A stretch of DNA of 64,000 bases from Rhizophagus irregularis (taxonomy: Eukaryota > Glomeromycota > Glomeromycetes > Glomerales > Glomeraceae), in contig NC_089435.1 of assembly GCF_026210795.1 (NCBI RefSeq), positions 3,782,001 to 3,846,000 on the forward strand, in the 5' to 3' direction. Below are positions 32,962 to 44,631 of this stretch, piece by piece. Under the pieces are notes generated by a model. It was not told the DNA's origin and did no database searches. It saw nothing but the letters and a program-made list of their open reading frames with translations. The position numbers were made by a program, and so were the translations under genes. Every line of letters begins with the position of its first letter. The stretch's first letter is position 1.

Positions 32962-34755
32962 ATGTTAGTCTCTATTAAAATATTATATTTTTCCATTTTA
33001 TTTTTCTTCCTTTTCATATTATTTGGACCCATTTCTTTTAAAAATTCTTCAAAATTAAAAAATGAACCTGAACTTCATGGAAACTTTCTTCATATAACAG
33101 ATTTTCACCCGGATCCTCACTATGTTAATAATGTTACTGCATTATCAAGATGTCATCATAAACATCTTCAAATAGCCAAGAAACCCGAACATATGTTGAA
33201 AGGAATATCTGGTCCTTGGGGTGCTCCAGCGACTGTTTGTGATTCTCCGGTTGGTCTTATAAACGCTACTTTTGAATGGTTGGAAAAAAATTGGAAAAAT
33301 AAGCTCGATTTTATTATATGGACTGGTGATAACTCTAGGTAAAATTTCTTATTTCTTTTCGTTCGTGACGTAATCTCTTTGTGTGCGCATTGATGCACGT
33401 GCCCAAGCCACAATTAAATAACCGGTTTTTTTTCTTTACTTTTTTTTTTTAACAGGCACGATAATGATGAAAAAATACCACGTTCACCTATTGAAATGTT
33501 CCGATTGAACAGATTTATAACTGAAAAATTTTTAAAAACTTTCTCAAACAAGAAAAAGCATGCACCACATTTCATTCCTATTGTACCATCAATAGGAAAC
33601 AACGATATTTTTCCTAATAATATTATTAGTGCAGGACCAAATGAACTCCTTTCAATACTTCATGAAATCTGGTCTCCTTTTATTCCTAAAGGACAACATG
33701 AAACTTTTCTTAATGGAGGATATTATTACACAGAAGTTATTCCAGGGAAACTTATCGTTGTCTCATTAAACACTTTATATTTTTATGATTCTAATACCGC
33801 AGTTAATGGATGTATTGAAGAAGGTCAACCGGGTACAATTGAAATGAAATGGTTGAATAATGTTTTGAAAGAAGCTCGCAAGAATGGAATGAAAGTTTAC
33901 TTAACGGGCCATGTTGCACCAAGGGCTAAACAATACACGATATCATGTTTTAAGAAATACGGTCAATTGTCATTAAAATATCAAGACATTATATTAGGTC
34001 ATTATTATGGTCATTCAAATATGGATCATTTCTTTTTTATTAGTTCTAGTGGGGTAAAAAAAGATAATCCTAAGGATGATGAGGAGGTACTATCAATAGA
34101 TGATGATGATTTATATGATGAAACAGAAAATGCAGAAAATGATGATGAAACCGTTGAAGATACACGCATTCATCAAGAAGGACAAGAAGAAGATGGGAAG
34201 ATTGAGACAAAGGTTAAAGATCTTAAAAAATATATGAAACAACTTCTCACACATTATCGTGCATTACCTCCTCTTACTGAAGATAATGTGAAAAATTATG
34301 CTGTTGTACATATTAACCCATCCATAATTCCTACATTCTTTCCCGCTTTGAGAATATTTAAATATAACACGACTGAGATAAAAAATGAAGTTTCTGATTT
34401 GGATGCTCCTTCACTCAAAAACACTTTTTTAACGCCTTTAGGTTACACTCAATATTTTATAAATCTAACCCATGCAAATTTGTTTCCAAACGTTACACCA
34501 GAATTCACAATCGAATACACAACATGGGATGATTATTATTTGAAAGATTTAACAATACCGAGTTGGATACGATTGGCGAGAAAAATTGTTAATGATGGAC
34601 TTAATAGCGCATTATGGGATAAAATTCAAGAATATTTATTAGTAGGAACAAGAGATTTGATTATTCGAAAGAGCAGCTCATTCCAAAAATGTTCATATTC
34701 GAAATGCCCTGCAAAAGAACCAGAAGATTATATAGCTTCGGAACTTACGTTTTAA
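32962..34755 (+). CDS. PPN1: Vacuolar endopolyphosphatase (PPN1-like metallophosphoesterase)
   Basis: Exons 32962-33338 and 33456-34755 (117-bp GT-AG intron) give 558 residues. Residues 8-22 form a membrane anchor, expected for a type II vacuolar protein. Calcineurin-like phosphoesterase motifs appear in order: ITDFHPDPHY (45-54, D47 and H49), WTGDN (120-124), SIGNND (171-176), LTGHVAP (275-281) and ILGHYYGHSNMDHF (305-318). The DFHPDPHY and GHYYGHSNMDHF forms, and the CSYSKCP near the C-terminus, match fungal endopolyphosphatases, which cut long polyphosphate chains inside the vacuole. An acidic insert (about 327-372, many D/E) splits the region after the last motif. In a mycorrhizal fungus this enzyme would mobilise stored polyphosphate. 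The length is close to yeast Ppn1 (about 670) but shorter. Confidence 0.9.
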
Positions 34756-35681
34756 TGTTTATTGATTTATTTAGTAATTATTTTTTTTTTTAAAAAAAAA
34801 AAGGACACTCTTTTTCAAAATTTTTTTCAAAATTTTTTTTTCATTTGTAGATAATTATTTTATAAATATTCATCTTTTTTTTCAATGTACAGAAATTTAT
34901 TTTTTTATAATAATAATGAAAGAATATTACATTTAACAAATAATAATAATTATAATTTATCACATCAGACATAATAAAAAATAATATATAATTAATCAAT
35001 ATCAGAGCAAAAATAAAAAGCCCTGATCAAGTACATCATACAACTTCTTGATGCCTAACAATGAGATCAATGTTTTTTTATTTAAAATTAAAAATTACCA
35101 AATAACACTGATAAAGCCTTAATGCTTTTACGTTATTAATAAATAAATAACAACAAAGCCATTTTCATGATTACTTGGCCACCTTTATGATTACACCAAA
35201 CCAAATATAGTCAAGATTATAAAATTTTCATAGAATTCATAGCCACAGTAAATGATCTAATCGGTCTTGGAACTTATTTATGCGAGGATCAGGGGTGAGG
35301 CTATGAAAAATAAAAATCAAAAGCCTCATCTTATATCAATTGGAAAAGTTAAAGTTAAAAAAAAAAAATCGATCATCGAAATTCGAAAATATAATAAAAC
35401 AGTTTTAATTTCGTTCACTCATTTCACAAAACTGTGGCTTAGGAAATGAAAAACTCGAGAGTCTTTGATATCTAATTTCATGGCTTTTTAATATTTAATG
35501 GGGCAATGTTCATTTCATGAAGAGGCGAAGTTAAAATGGGCTTTGATAAATATGTCATTTTATTTTAATTCGTTTATCATTACTCTATTTTTCATATTCA
35601 TCAAAAGTGTATATAAATCTTCAACATCCCCCATGCTGAAAAGATTAAAAAAAATTTTTTCTAAAAAAAAAATAAAAAAAA
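34756..35681. other. Intergenic
   Basis: AT-rich 3' flank and promoter. The open stretches at 35267-35449 and 35498-35716 are not supported. Confidence 0.45.
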
Positions 35682-36756
35682 ATGAGGCATTCTATAGTAA
35701 CTATTTTAATTATTAGCGTCTTGGTATTATTGGCAGCCATTAGCATGCCATACCCACAACAAGATGGTCCAACGCCATCACCATCTCCAGGACCACCACC
35801 AGTACCGCCAGTACCACAGAATGCAAAAGAAGCTATAGAAACTGTGAAACGTAAGTAATTTATTGAGAAATACACCTCGCTTTATATCAAAATATTAAAA
35901 TTTTATTGTGGGTAAAATAGAATTAGCTAATCCACAAAATCCAGCTGGCGGTCCACCGACTGATACTGTAAACACGGGAGAACCTGAATCCACTGGAGGT
36001 CCTGATGCTCCTAAAGGTGGTGCTCCTCCTGAAGGTCCTGGTGAAGGCCCTGAAGGTAAAGGCGGTAAAGGTCCTAAAGGCGGCAAAGGTCCTAAAGGCG
36101 GCAAAGGTCCTAAAGGCGGTGATGGTCCTACTGATGATGGCGGTAATGGTCCTAAAGGCGGTGATGGTCCTACTGATGACGGCGGTAATGGTCCTAAAGG
36201 CGGTGATGGTCCTACTGATGATGGCGGTAATGGTCCTAAAGGCGGTGATGGTCCTACTGATGATGGCGGTAATGGTCCTAAAGGCGGTGATGGTCCTACT
36301 GATGATGGCGGTAATGGTCCTAAAGGCGGTAAAGGTCCTACTGATGATGGCGGTAATGGTCCTAAAGGCGGTGATGGTCCTACTGATGATGGCGGTAATG
36401 GTCCTAAAGGCGGTGATGGTCCTACTGATGATGGCGGTAATGGTCCTAAAGGCGGTAAAGGTCCTACTGATGATGGCGGTAATGGTCCTAAAGGCGGTGA
36501 TGGTCCTACTGATGATGGCGGTAATGGTCCTAAAGGCGGTGATGGTCCTACTGATGATGGCGGTAATGGTCCTAAAGGTCCTGATGGAAAAGCTCCTCCT
36601 GACGATGGTAAAGCTCCTGGTCCTGAAGGTAAAGGTCCTGGTGATGATGGCGGTAAAGCTCCTGGAAATGATGGTGGTACACCTCCTGATAGCGGAACAC
36701 CTCCTGATGGTTCTCCTACTTCTCCAACTGACACCCCTCCAGCTGAAACTAACTAG
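35682..36756 (+). CDS. Secreted Gly/Pro/Asp-rich tandem repeat protein
   Basis: Exons 35682-35850 and 35921-36756 (70-bp GT-AG intron) give 334 residues. The signal peptide is MRHSIVTILIISVLVLLAAI, followed by a Pro-rich segment (SPSPGPPPVPPVP). Then come GPKGGK hexads and eleven copies of a 14-residue unit, GPKGG(D/K)GPTDDGGN, encoded by a 42-bp repeat (36109-36567). A Pro/Gly/Asp-rich C-terminus (TPPDSGTPPDGSPTSPTDTP) ends the protein. The variable residue runs D,D,D,D,D,K,D,D,K,D,D, so part of the array expanded as larger blocks. Composition suggests an unfolded extracellular or wall protein; it is not a regular collagen triplet. The long frames on the other strand and in +1 are shadows of the repeat. 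Confidence 0.8.
36109..36567 (+). repeat. 42-bp coding minisatellite, 11 units
   Basis: Units of the form GGCGGTGATGGTCCTACTGA plus TGATGGCGGTAATGGTCCTA plus AA, nearly identical at the DNA level; one unit has GATGAC instead of GATGAT and two carry the AAA (Lys) variant. Confidence 0.85.
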
Positions 36757-37690
36757 TGTGATTTTAATGCATAAATAGAAATTAGAATATTTTATAATCG
36801 TGTATTCTCATTATACATTATTTATTTATTTTATCGAATTTTGTTTTGTTAATTAACTTTTTGTGTATATAATTTATTCCCCCTAAATACGCATTTCTCT
36901 TTTTTACTGTGTATTTACCTTTTGTATTTATTGTTTTTTTTTCTTTTTTTAAGACATTGTTTAATCAATTTTTTATTAAAAAAAATAAATTTATTTATTG
37001 AAAAATAAATTAATAACAACTAATGTGAGATTTATTATAATGATATCTCAGTTTTTTTTCTCGATAAAATCGATAAAATCGATGATCATCTTACGATCTG
37101 CTCACTTCTTACGTGACTCATTTATAATTGTTTTTTTTGAACTGGGTTTAGCTTGAATGTTAATTAAATACTAGTTATGGCGTTATATAAAAAAAAAAAA
37201 AATATCTTTTGGGTCGTAGATTTTTAATAAATATTTTACTGCGCCAGATGTCCATGAATGTGTAATAATTATGTCATAATTTATAAATTAGGATAAGGAT
37301 TGAGATTGGATTGGACAAAGTTTTGTCGTCAAAATATTGTTCTTTTCGTTTCGTATTACTTATATTTATATAATAAAAGACCATATCTTATAATTATATA
37401 AGAAGTCATATATTTTTGAATAAAAAGGAGTTCTATAATTGGTAATAAAAATCCTCAAAAAATAATTTGAATATGGGTATATGTATATATATTAAAGTGA
37501 TGTAATGATTGCTCATGAAAAAAAAAGTTATAAAAAAAATATTTTTTTGACCTTCTGAAACAATTTTTATTTTTCCAAAATATTAAAATTATAAATGTAT
37601 TATATATTATATTATACAATTATTTATTTATTTTAAAGTATTTATTATATACATATTTATTTATATTTTTATTGGTTTTTATTTTTGATC
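36757..37690. other. Intergenic
   Basis: AT-rich; ATCGATAAA direct repeats at about 37060-37085. No gene seen. Confidence 0.45.
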
Positions 37691-38407
37691 ATGTCCTTAT
37701 TACTATTACCTAACGAAACATTATTAAATGTATTTCTAAAGTTAATTGAAATGGGAGGGTTAGTTATTCTTTATTTGATTCTCAACTATTAAAAACAACA
37801 TTAACAAACTTAAAATAATATAATTATTAGAATACGAGATGTTTTTCGCGTTCAACGTGTTTGCAAATTATGGAGGTCGTTATCACCTGCGGCTATTGTT
37901 GACGCATTTAAAGAAGGAAAACTTCGAGATGGATGGAAAAGTAGTGTAAGCCAAAGTATTATTTATATATTATATATATATTATATATATATTATTATAT
38001 ATAATTATGTATTGATTCATTTTTCTTCCCTTCTTTTTAAGGTTACGTTACAAGATCATTATAAAGAAAATTATTCTTTCATAGGATGTTTTAATATTGA
38101 TATAAAATTAAAATCTTATGATGAAGAAAGAAAGATGGTTCAATTTGAACTTGAAGATATAATAATAATTAAGAATGAAGCAATGAAAAGACATCTCAAT
38201 ACATTTATGAATGTTGATCTTAATATATTTGATCATATTTTTAATACAGGATGTAAAGAAATTGAAATAATTTTAATTAAAAAAGATAAATTAAGATATA
38301 AAAAATGTTATAAAAACGAGAGTGGTAAACAAGTTAAAGTAGAAAATACATTAACCTATTCACAAGCTCCTGTTAACGCTCTTATTAAAGTACTTTTAAC
38401 TAATTAA
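37691..38407 (+). CDS. F-box protein, 182 residues, three exons
   Basis: Exons 37691-37758, 37831-37945 and 38042-38407 join in frame. The N-terminus MSLLLLPNETLLNVFLKL followed by GIRDVFRVQRVCKLWRSL is a compact F-box, the motif that binds Skp1 in SCF ubiquitin ligases (LP.E.L..VF...... V...C+.W). The C-terminal part (TLQDHYKENYSFIGCFNID, MVQFELEDIIIIKNEA, AMKRHLNTFMNVDLNIFDHI) has no LRR or WD repeats and is not recognised. Glomeromycotina carry many short F-box proteins, so the substrate cannot be guessed. Splice sites are good apart from a GTTAGT donor in intron 1. Confidence 0.75.
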
Positions 38408-39270
38408 ATAAAAAAACCAATTTTTACAATGAATTTTGATTGGACGGAAAATTTTATTCGCGTTTTTAGATACCGGCTAATAATTAAAATTTAAAAGTAA
38501 CGCCAAAGTTTCGATTGGGGCCGTATATGAAATATTAATGAAATTGGCTAGATATTTCCCGGTATAGTCATCTTTTGCTCGTCAGAGAACAAATTATAAA
38601 TCCTTCCAAATTTCCAAATTTTCAATTAAATAAATCCTTACGTTATCCAGTTAAGTTTTTATTTTATATATATTTGATTTGCAATTTTACCAATTATCAT
38701 ATTCTCCCGTTAAATGTTACCGTACTTCGCAGTTCGTACAAGAGTAATAATAAGATTCTTGGAATTTTAGGAGGATCTCCGTGGAGACATTTGCGTTATC
38801 ATTTTTATCTTTGTTTCCCTCTTTTATATTTATATTACATGTTTACATATTAAATAAAGACAAATGTGTTTTTATGAATTAGACATTATACGAATAAAAT
38901 TTTCGTTATTAAATTTGGTACCACCCATTTTGTGATAAGGGTTGTTTTATTTAATTATAATTACAAATTTCGAATATAGTATGGGAGGCCAACTAAAAAC
39001 TACAAGTTAATACGTTAAATTAACAATATATATGTCTATTAATGAAGTGTAATCCCACTATAATTAACCAACTATATATGATTGTTATCAGGGGACTTAT
39101 GATGATCTGACGTAATGTTATGATATTTCTAATTCGAATAATATTAAATTTTATTTGGGGAAGACCGTAATAATGGTGTTTTTGTGAATTACGTAGCATC
39201 AGAAATGAGCTTGCCATTAATATTCCGCCATTAAAACGATACTTTTTTTTTGGTAATGTCTATATTAATA
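38408..39270. other. Intergenic
   Basis: No supported gene; a 92-codon frame at 38575-38853 is rich in Phe/Tyr/Leu from T-rich DNA. Confidence 0.4.
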
Positions 39271-39274
39271 TTTT

Positions 39275-39630
39275 GCGGCGCAACTTCGCTGCCATGCTAT
39301 TAAATATGGACATTCTATATATTCTCTTCCTATTACTCGGTTGGGTATACGCTATACAAAAGTACTTGCTTTTACAACGATATTGTGAACCATTTATACG
39401 TTGTATATCAAAAACTGCCTTGTGGACTCTGCGTGGATATCTATTAATATACAGTTGTTAACGTCAGAAGACTGTTATAAATGTATATTAACCAACATCC
39501 TTATCTTCGACAGTATTTCTGCTTTTACAAACGAAATTGTGAACATTTTATACGGTGTATATCATAAAGTTGTTCATGGACTAGACTGCGCGGCGCGATT
39601 TCGCTGCCATGTTAATAACTATATTAATTA
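39275..39630. repeat. Degenerate tandem repeat with GCGGCGC..TTCGCTGCCATG blocks
   Basis: GCGGCGCAACTTCGCTGCCA at 39276 and GCGGCGCGATTTCGCTGCCA at about 39591 are copies. TTTTACAACGATATTGTGAA with CATTTATACGTTGTATATCA (about 39371-39411) is repeated as TTTTACAAACGAAATTGTGA with TTTTATACGGTGTATATCAT (about 39525-39565). Spacing implies a period near 155 bp with about two diverged copies. Confidence 0.55.
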
Positions 39631-40399
39631 ACATCTTTGACTATCCAAATCCTCAACTTTTTTATGATAAATATATTTAAGCGGATTGTATTATGGTATT
39701 GGTCATCAATGTATTAACAGTTGTTAATACAAACATCTTTAGTGAACGATAAAATAAAATGATAAAAGAATGGAGCGTCACCGTCGCTCAAAGTGGAGTA
39801 GGGGAAAGGGTTCAGTTATTTTTTTTTAAAAAAAAATTGTTGGGGGAACAAGTAGTTCAAGTAGTTATCATTTCTATATTTTGTTAGTTAGTAGACACAA
39901 AGATAACCCTATAAAGAAAGCTTCATTAGCACAATTACTCAATTTTGACAATCATGAACCCCTTGAAAATGTGCCAAGGTTTGTGCTACAGTAGTGTGAA
40001 AAAAGTAATTAGGTTTGTGCCCCCCTTCCCATACGTCATGAATAAAATTGTGAACTGCAATTGAGTTACGATTTAACAAAAAATCAAACCAGTACTCAAG
40101 CTCAGGTTTGGAAAGAGACTAGGTTATAAGATTATTCTTACCTGTATTATGATTTAGATACAATAAAATATTAGAAAAAGTAATATTTGAATAATTTTTA
40201 GAAATTCAATAATTTGACAGATTAACTTTATATTAGATTTAGTTTTAAAAAAAACTGCTAATACCTATTTAATATTTATTAAAGTAAACAATTAACCATA
40301 AATTATTTCTAGTTATAAATATAGGTAATAGGTTGAATGATGATCTAATCTGAGTCAAATTAAGGTCAAATTTTTGGTGCAATTCAGGTGTTATTTAAT
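39631..40399. other. Non-coding
   Basis: No gene or repeat recognised. Confidence 0.4.
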
Positions 40400-40587
40400 A
40401 GTGTTCTCCATAAGCCATTTTAAGCCATTCAAGTCTTGCTTAAAAAGGTTCAAGCTTTGCAAGCTTCATTAAGCCTATTGATTAATTAACTAATTATAAT
40501 TTTAGATAATGAAATTTTGTAAAGACTTGTAAAAGCTTACTCTTTTGGATAAAGCTTGCTTGGCTTAAAATGTTTGTGGAGGGCACT
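40400..40587. mobile_element. Small MITE with AGTGyyCTCCA inverted ends
   Basis: The left end is AGTGTTCTCCATAAGCCATT, continuing TTAAGCC. The right end, reverse-complemented, is AGTGCCCTCCACAAACATTT, then TAAGCCAAGCAAGCTT. It is 188 bp and non-coding; no clear target duplication. Confidence 0.6.
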
Positions 40588-42528
40588 GAATGCCAATTGT
40601 CTTATATTTAGAAAGAATATTTAGCTAAAATTAGGCTAATATTTAACTATTATTTAAATAACAGTAAATTTATTTGACTTCAATTTTTTACTGCAAATTT
40701 ATAATTTTATTAGATATTTATATTGTGTTACAAATTATACAATCAATCTACTGTAAGGGAGCTTATAGATATTACGTAATTATTAAAAGGGGAAGGGGGT
40801 AACCAAAATTTTATGTTACACTTAATAAAATATATAATTTATAAATATTATAATTTGATTGGTTATTAAATCTGACAAGGAAGGGGGGAGTAAGTTTATA
40901 TTAAACTGAATATTATGTAATATATGTAACTCCCCTAATTATTATTTAATTCTATTTTTAATATCTAATATAAAGGCTACTAATTATCCATTTATAAAGA
41001 TTTAAAACTTTTAACAGCATATATTTTACCTATAAAAAAACTAAGTTTTAAAATATAAAACTTGACCCATTTCTCTAAGACAAACTATTTAAAACTTACA
41101 AAAAAAAAAAGAAACAATTAGTTTTTTTTAATTAAAAAAACAAAGATTTAAAACTAAAATAACCTTTAATCTAAAACTAAACTAAAGGTAAATTTTATAA
41201 TAAAAAAAAAAATAAACTACTTTTTTAAAAAATATATGGAATATTGAATTTGAAATATTTATTAAAATTTGAAATATTATATATTTCAGAAAAGAATTCA
41301 ATTCAAAAAATTGCATGTTTTAGAAAAAGTTTAATAGAGTTTTTTTAAACAAAAAAATTCAAAATTTTGAAATTATTAAAACATTAAAATTTACTTTATT
41401 TTAAAAGTAAAATTCCTATAATAAAAAGTTAGAGAAAAATATATAATATAATAATTGTCCGAAGTATGAGGACATTCTACTTCTACGCATTTCAAATGCA
41501 ATGTCGTTCTGTACTATAGCTGATCGATGAATAAAATTTTGTGTTACATATATACAAATTTAGCCACATGTTACAGATAATATATTAATATTGATTTTGC
41601 AATTTGCGTAGCTAAAAAATAATATGCAAGCACGTAACCGTGTAACTCCGTGATACTAATAAAACTTTAATAAATAAATAAGTAAAACTTTAAGCAGAAA
41701 GGGCTAAACTTTTACTTATTTTGATAGAAGTACTATTAAAAAAATTATATTAAGAGTGAAAACTGATTATATTGTGACTTAAAACAAAAGTCTTTAGTGA
41801 GATATCTTAGACGAATATTACACAAGAATTTTTAATATGATCGGCAATGTACAATTTTTTTTTGTACAATTATTTATGATCATGTAATTATGCAATTATA
41901 CTGAATACTTCAGACGCTCCAACGGTTCCCGTTTCCTAGTATTTTAAAATTTTTATTTTAAAATATTGAAAATCTGATATCTAGTTAAAGCTGAAGTTCT
42001 TATAAAAAGAAAAAAAAAAAAATTTGAATATTTTTAATTTTGAAATTATTTGAAAAATTATTGGAATTCATATTAATAAGTTTCAAGAGAAAAACTTGCA
42101 TTTATCAGAATTTTACTTACTTATAAGATAGGTTACCTTCAGGCTTAAGGTAAAAATTATATATAAAATTTTTTACAGATTCTACTATAAAAGAAAATTT
42201 TATGTTATATTGTTATGATTTTTTTTTCTTTTTAACTAATTAATCAATAGAATTTAAGAAAAAAGTAAGGTAAAAATTATTAGTAAAAGCTAATTTTTTA
42301 CAGTAACCTTTATTATAAGTAAACAGGATTCTCATTTATCTAAAAAATATTTTTAACATTTTTTTATTTTCTTTTTTTGTAAAAAATGGTCTTAAAGACT
42401 TTGAGTAAGTTGTAATTTAAAGGTAAACATTTTTAATATTTTTTTATTCTTTATTTTGTAGAAAATAACATTGGAAATTTTAGTAAATTGTAATTGAAGG
42501 GTATTATTCAAAAGAAAATTTCTAAGTT
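40588..42528. other. Non-coding, very AT-rich
   Basis: About 1.9 kb with no open frame or recognised element; likely old transposon-derived sequence. Confidence 0.4.
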
Positions 42529-42765
42529 TACATGGGGTGTTTGTACACAGGTCATATAAATATAATTTTTAATAGACTAATTTTTTGTTTTTTAATTTGA
42601 AATTGAATGCTACCGACATTATACTCTTTTATTTTTTATTCTTATTATATTACAGATAAATATATGTATTTTTACCTGCTCTGCAAGTTTACTTAAGGCA
42701 TTAAAGGAGGTTTTGAATGCCGTTTTTAATCTACTAATATGACCCGTGTTTAAACACCCCATGTA
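42529..42765. mobile_element. MITE with TACATGGGGTGTTT ends, containing a GCTCTGC segment
   Basis: TACATGGGGTGTTTGTACAC at 42529 faces its reverse complement ending CACCCCATGTA at 42765; AGGTCATAT and ATATGACC continue the match inward, and TTTCTAAGT / AAATAGAAA extend it outward. Inside, at about 42676-42735, lies a segment that matches one end of the MITE at 23303 (GCTCTGCAAGTTTACTTA, GGTTTTGAATGCCGTTTTTA). The two families therefore share sequence or are nested. Confidence 0.6.
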
Positions 42766-43142
42766 CAAATAGAAATTGCCTATTCAAAATTTATTTGAAA
42801 AAATATTTTTAACATTTTACTAGTCAGAATATTTCATTTTGTCCAAATTTTAAATTAACGAATATTAGATAAAAGTTGGTCTAAATTTGGCTGATTATTG
42901 CCAAAAAAATTGTCAAAATTATTATGGACAATTTGTACAATTTGCTTAATTTGCTTGCCACTTGGCAATCATAAATCGGTAAAAATTCATTAATTTTCCA
43001 TTTCAGCTAAAAATTGATTGGCCAGTTTTAAATCTGATTTTTGATCTAAAGCTAGCCAATTTTTAGTTGATATAAAAATAGTTAATTTTATATTTATTTC
43101 TGATTTTTAAGTATAATTCAATTTATTAATAAAATTATAAAA

Positions 43143-43314
43143 CAATCAAACCTTAATATAGCGAATCTTTAATATAGTGAATTTTTCAGACAACTATAAT
43201 AAATTTCCCCTTGCTATAACGAATTAATCAATCAAATCTCTTAAAATCTTCACTATAGTCTTATAGCGAAGTTGAGGTCTGGACCCTAGGGTTCGTTATA
43301 ACAAGGATTGACTG
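43143..43314. mobile_element. pogo-like MITE
   Basis: The left end CAATCAAACCTTAATATAGC and the reverse complement of the right end CAGTCAATCCTTGTTATAAC, each followed by GAA, are typical of pogo/Tigger-type termini. TA follows on the right. It is 172 bp and non-coding. Confidence 0.6.
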
Positions 43315-43326
43315 TATAAATAAAGG

Positions 43327-43348
43327 TATATATATATATATATATATT
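43327..43348. repeat. TA dinucleotide microsatellite
   Basis: An uninterrupted TA run just outside the pogo-like MITE. Confidence 0.7.
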
Positions 43349-43980
43349 ATTTTTAATTAATTATTATATATTATTCAAATATTATCTAAAAATACTAAAA
43401 GAAGTCTATAAAATTTCCTCATAAACTTAAAAAAAAAATAAGATAAAAAATTCACTAATCGTAAAAAGAAAATAAAAAGTACAATAGTTAGTTAAAAAAT
43501 AGAATAAACAGTTGTTTTTAAATTTAATTCAAAAATTTTTCTGGAATAGCAAAATCATTAAAAACCTATAAAAGAACAAAATTAAAATATTATTTGCATT
43601 TCGTTAGGAAAAAATAAAATAAATTTTCAAAGGGGAGTACCTCCATTTAAATATTATCTATAAATCTACAAAAAAAATCAATAAAAAATCAATAAAATTT
43701 GAAAAAACTTTTTAAAAAGAAAGTTCTGAAGCAATTTTTCAAAATATCAATATACGTAATTCAAAGCCCAAAAACCAAAAGCTGAAACATACAAAATAGA
43801 AGAAAAAAAATAAAAAAATAATTAAAAAAAATAATTTTTAAAAGTTTTAAAATAAACACTTTTAAAACTTACCTTTTCCTAATTTCTCAAAGAAAGACTT
43901 AAAAAAGAAAGGAAACATTAGATACATTTTCTTATTAAAAAAAAATGGAAAAAAAATTTTTTAAAAGTTTTAAAGCAAAA
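43349..43980. other. Non-coding, A-rich
   Basis: Nothing recognised. Confidence 0.4.
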
Positions 43981-44141
43981 TGTTGTGCCCCAAGTTGACG
44001 ATTGCTCCAAATCAATGATCAGCCTAAATTATCGGCCCATCTTTATAATGTCTTAAGAATTTTCAAAGCATTACTTTTCACATATAGTAATCATCGATGA
44101 TTATCGTCAATTTGGGGCATATTGAGATTTGGGGCACAACA
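43981..44141. mobile_element. Small MITE with TGTTGTGCCCCAA ends
   Basis: Starts TGTTGTGCCCCAAGTTGACG; ends GGGGCACAACA. A second inner match (CGTCAATTTGGGGCA) indicates a duplicated end on the right. It is 161 bp. Confidence 0.65.
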
Positions 44142-44631
44142 AAAATACTTCAAAATTTACTCTTTTATTTTCTAAAACCTACAAAAAAAATAAAGAAAAT
44201 GTTAGTAATATTTTTTAATAAAAAAAAATTTTTTTAAAAAAAAGTATCAAAACAAAAGCTTCGATATTTACCATTTGAGAAACAGAAAAATGGAAAGAAA
44301 CAAAAGAAAAAGAAGGAAAAGGAGAATAAAAAGAAAATGAAAAAATACCCTGTAACTTGTTTTTATATTCCATTTTTTTTCTGTAAAAGACTTATATCTT
44401 CAGAATTAATAATCTTATATTATAGAATTTATCAATGAAATTATCTACATTTTTTGTGAATAGATCATAAAACTTTTGGGAAGGGCATAATTAGCTAATA
44501 AAATTTAAATAAGATGATATAGTAACTAGGTAAATTATATAAAATTATATAAAATTATCAGGTTAAATTACTCTAAATGAAAAATTGCTAAATTATTCCA
44601 GGTGAAAATTAGTTATAATCAATTATATATA

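Noticed and set aside
35895-36734. 279-codon minus-strand and 257-codon plus-strand frames over the Gly-rich gene
   Set aside because: Shadows of the 42-bp repeat; only the chosen frame has a signal peptide and a spliced start.
38575-38853. 92-codon frame rich in Tyr/Phe
   Set aside because: No signal peptide or domain; composition follows T-rich DNA.
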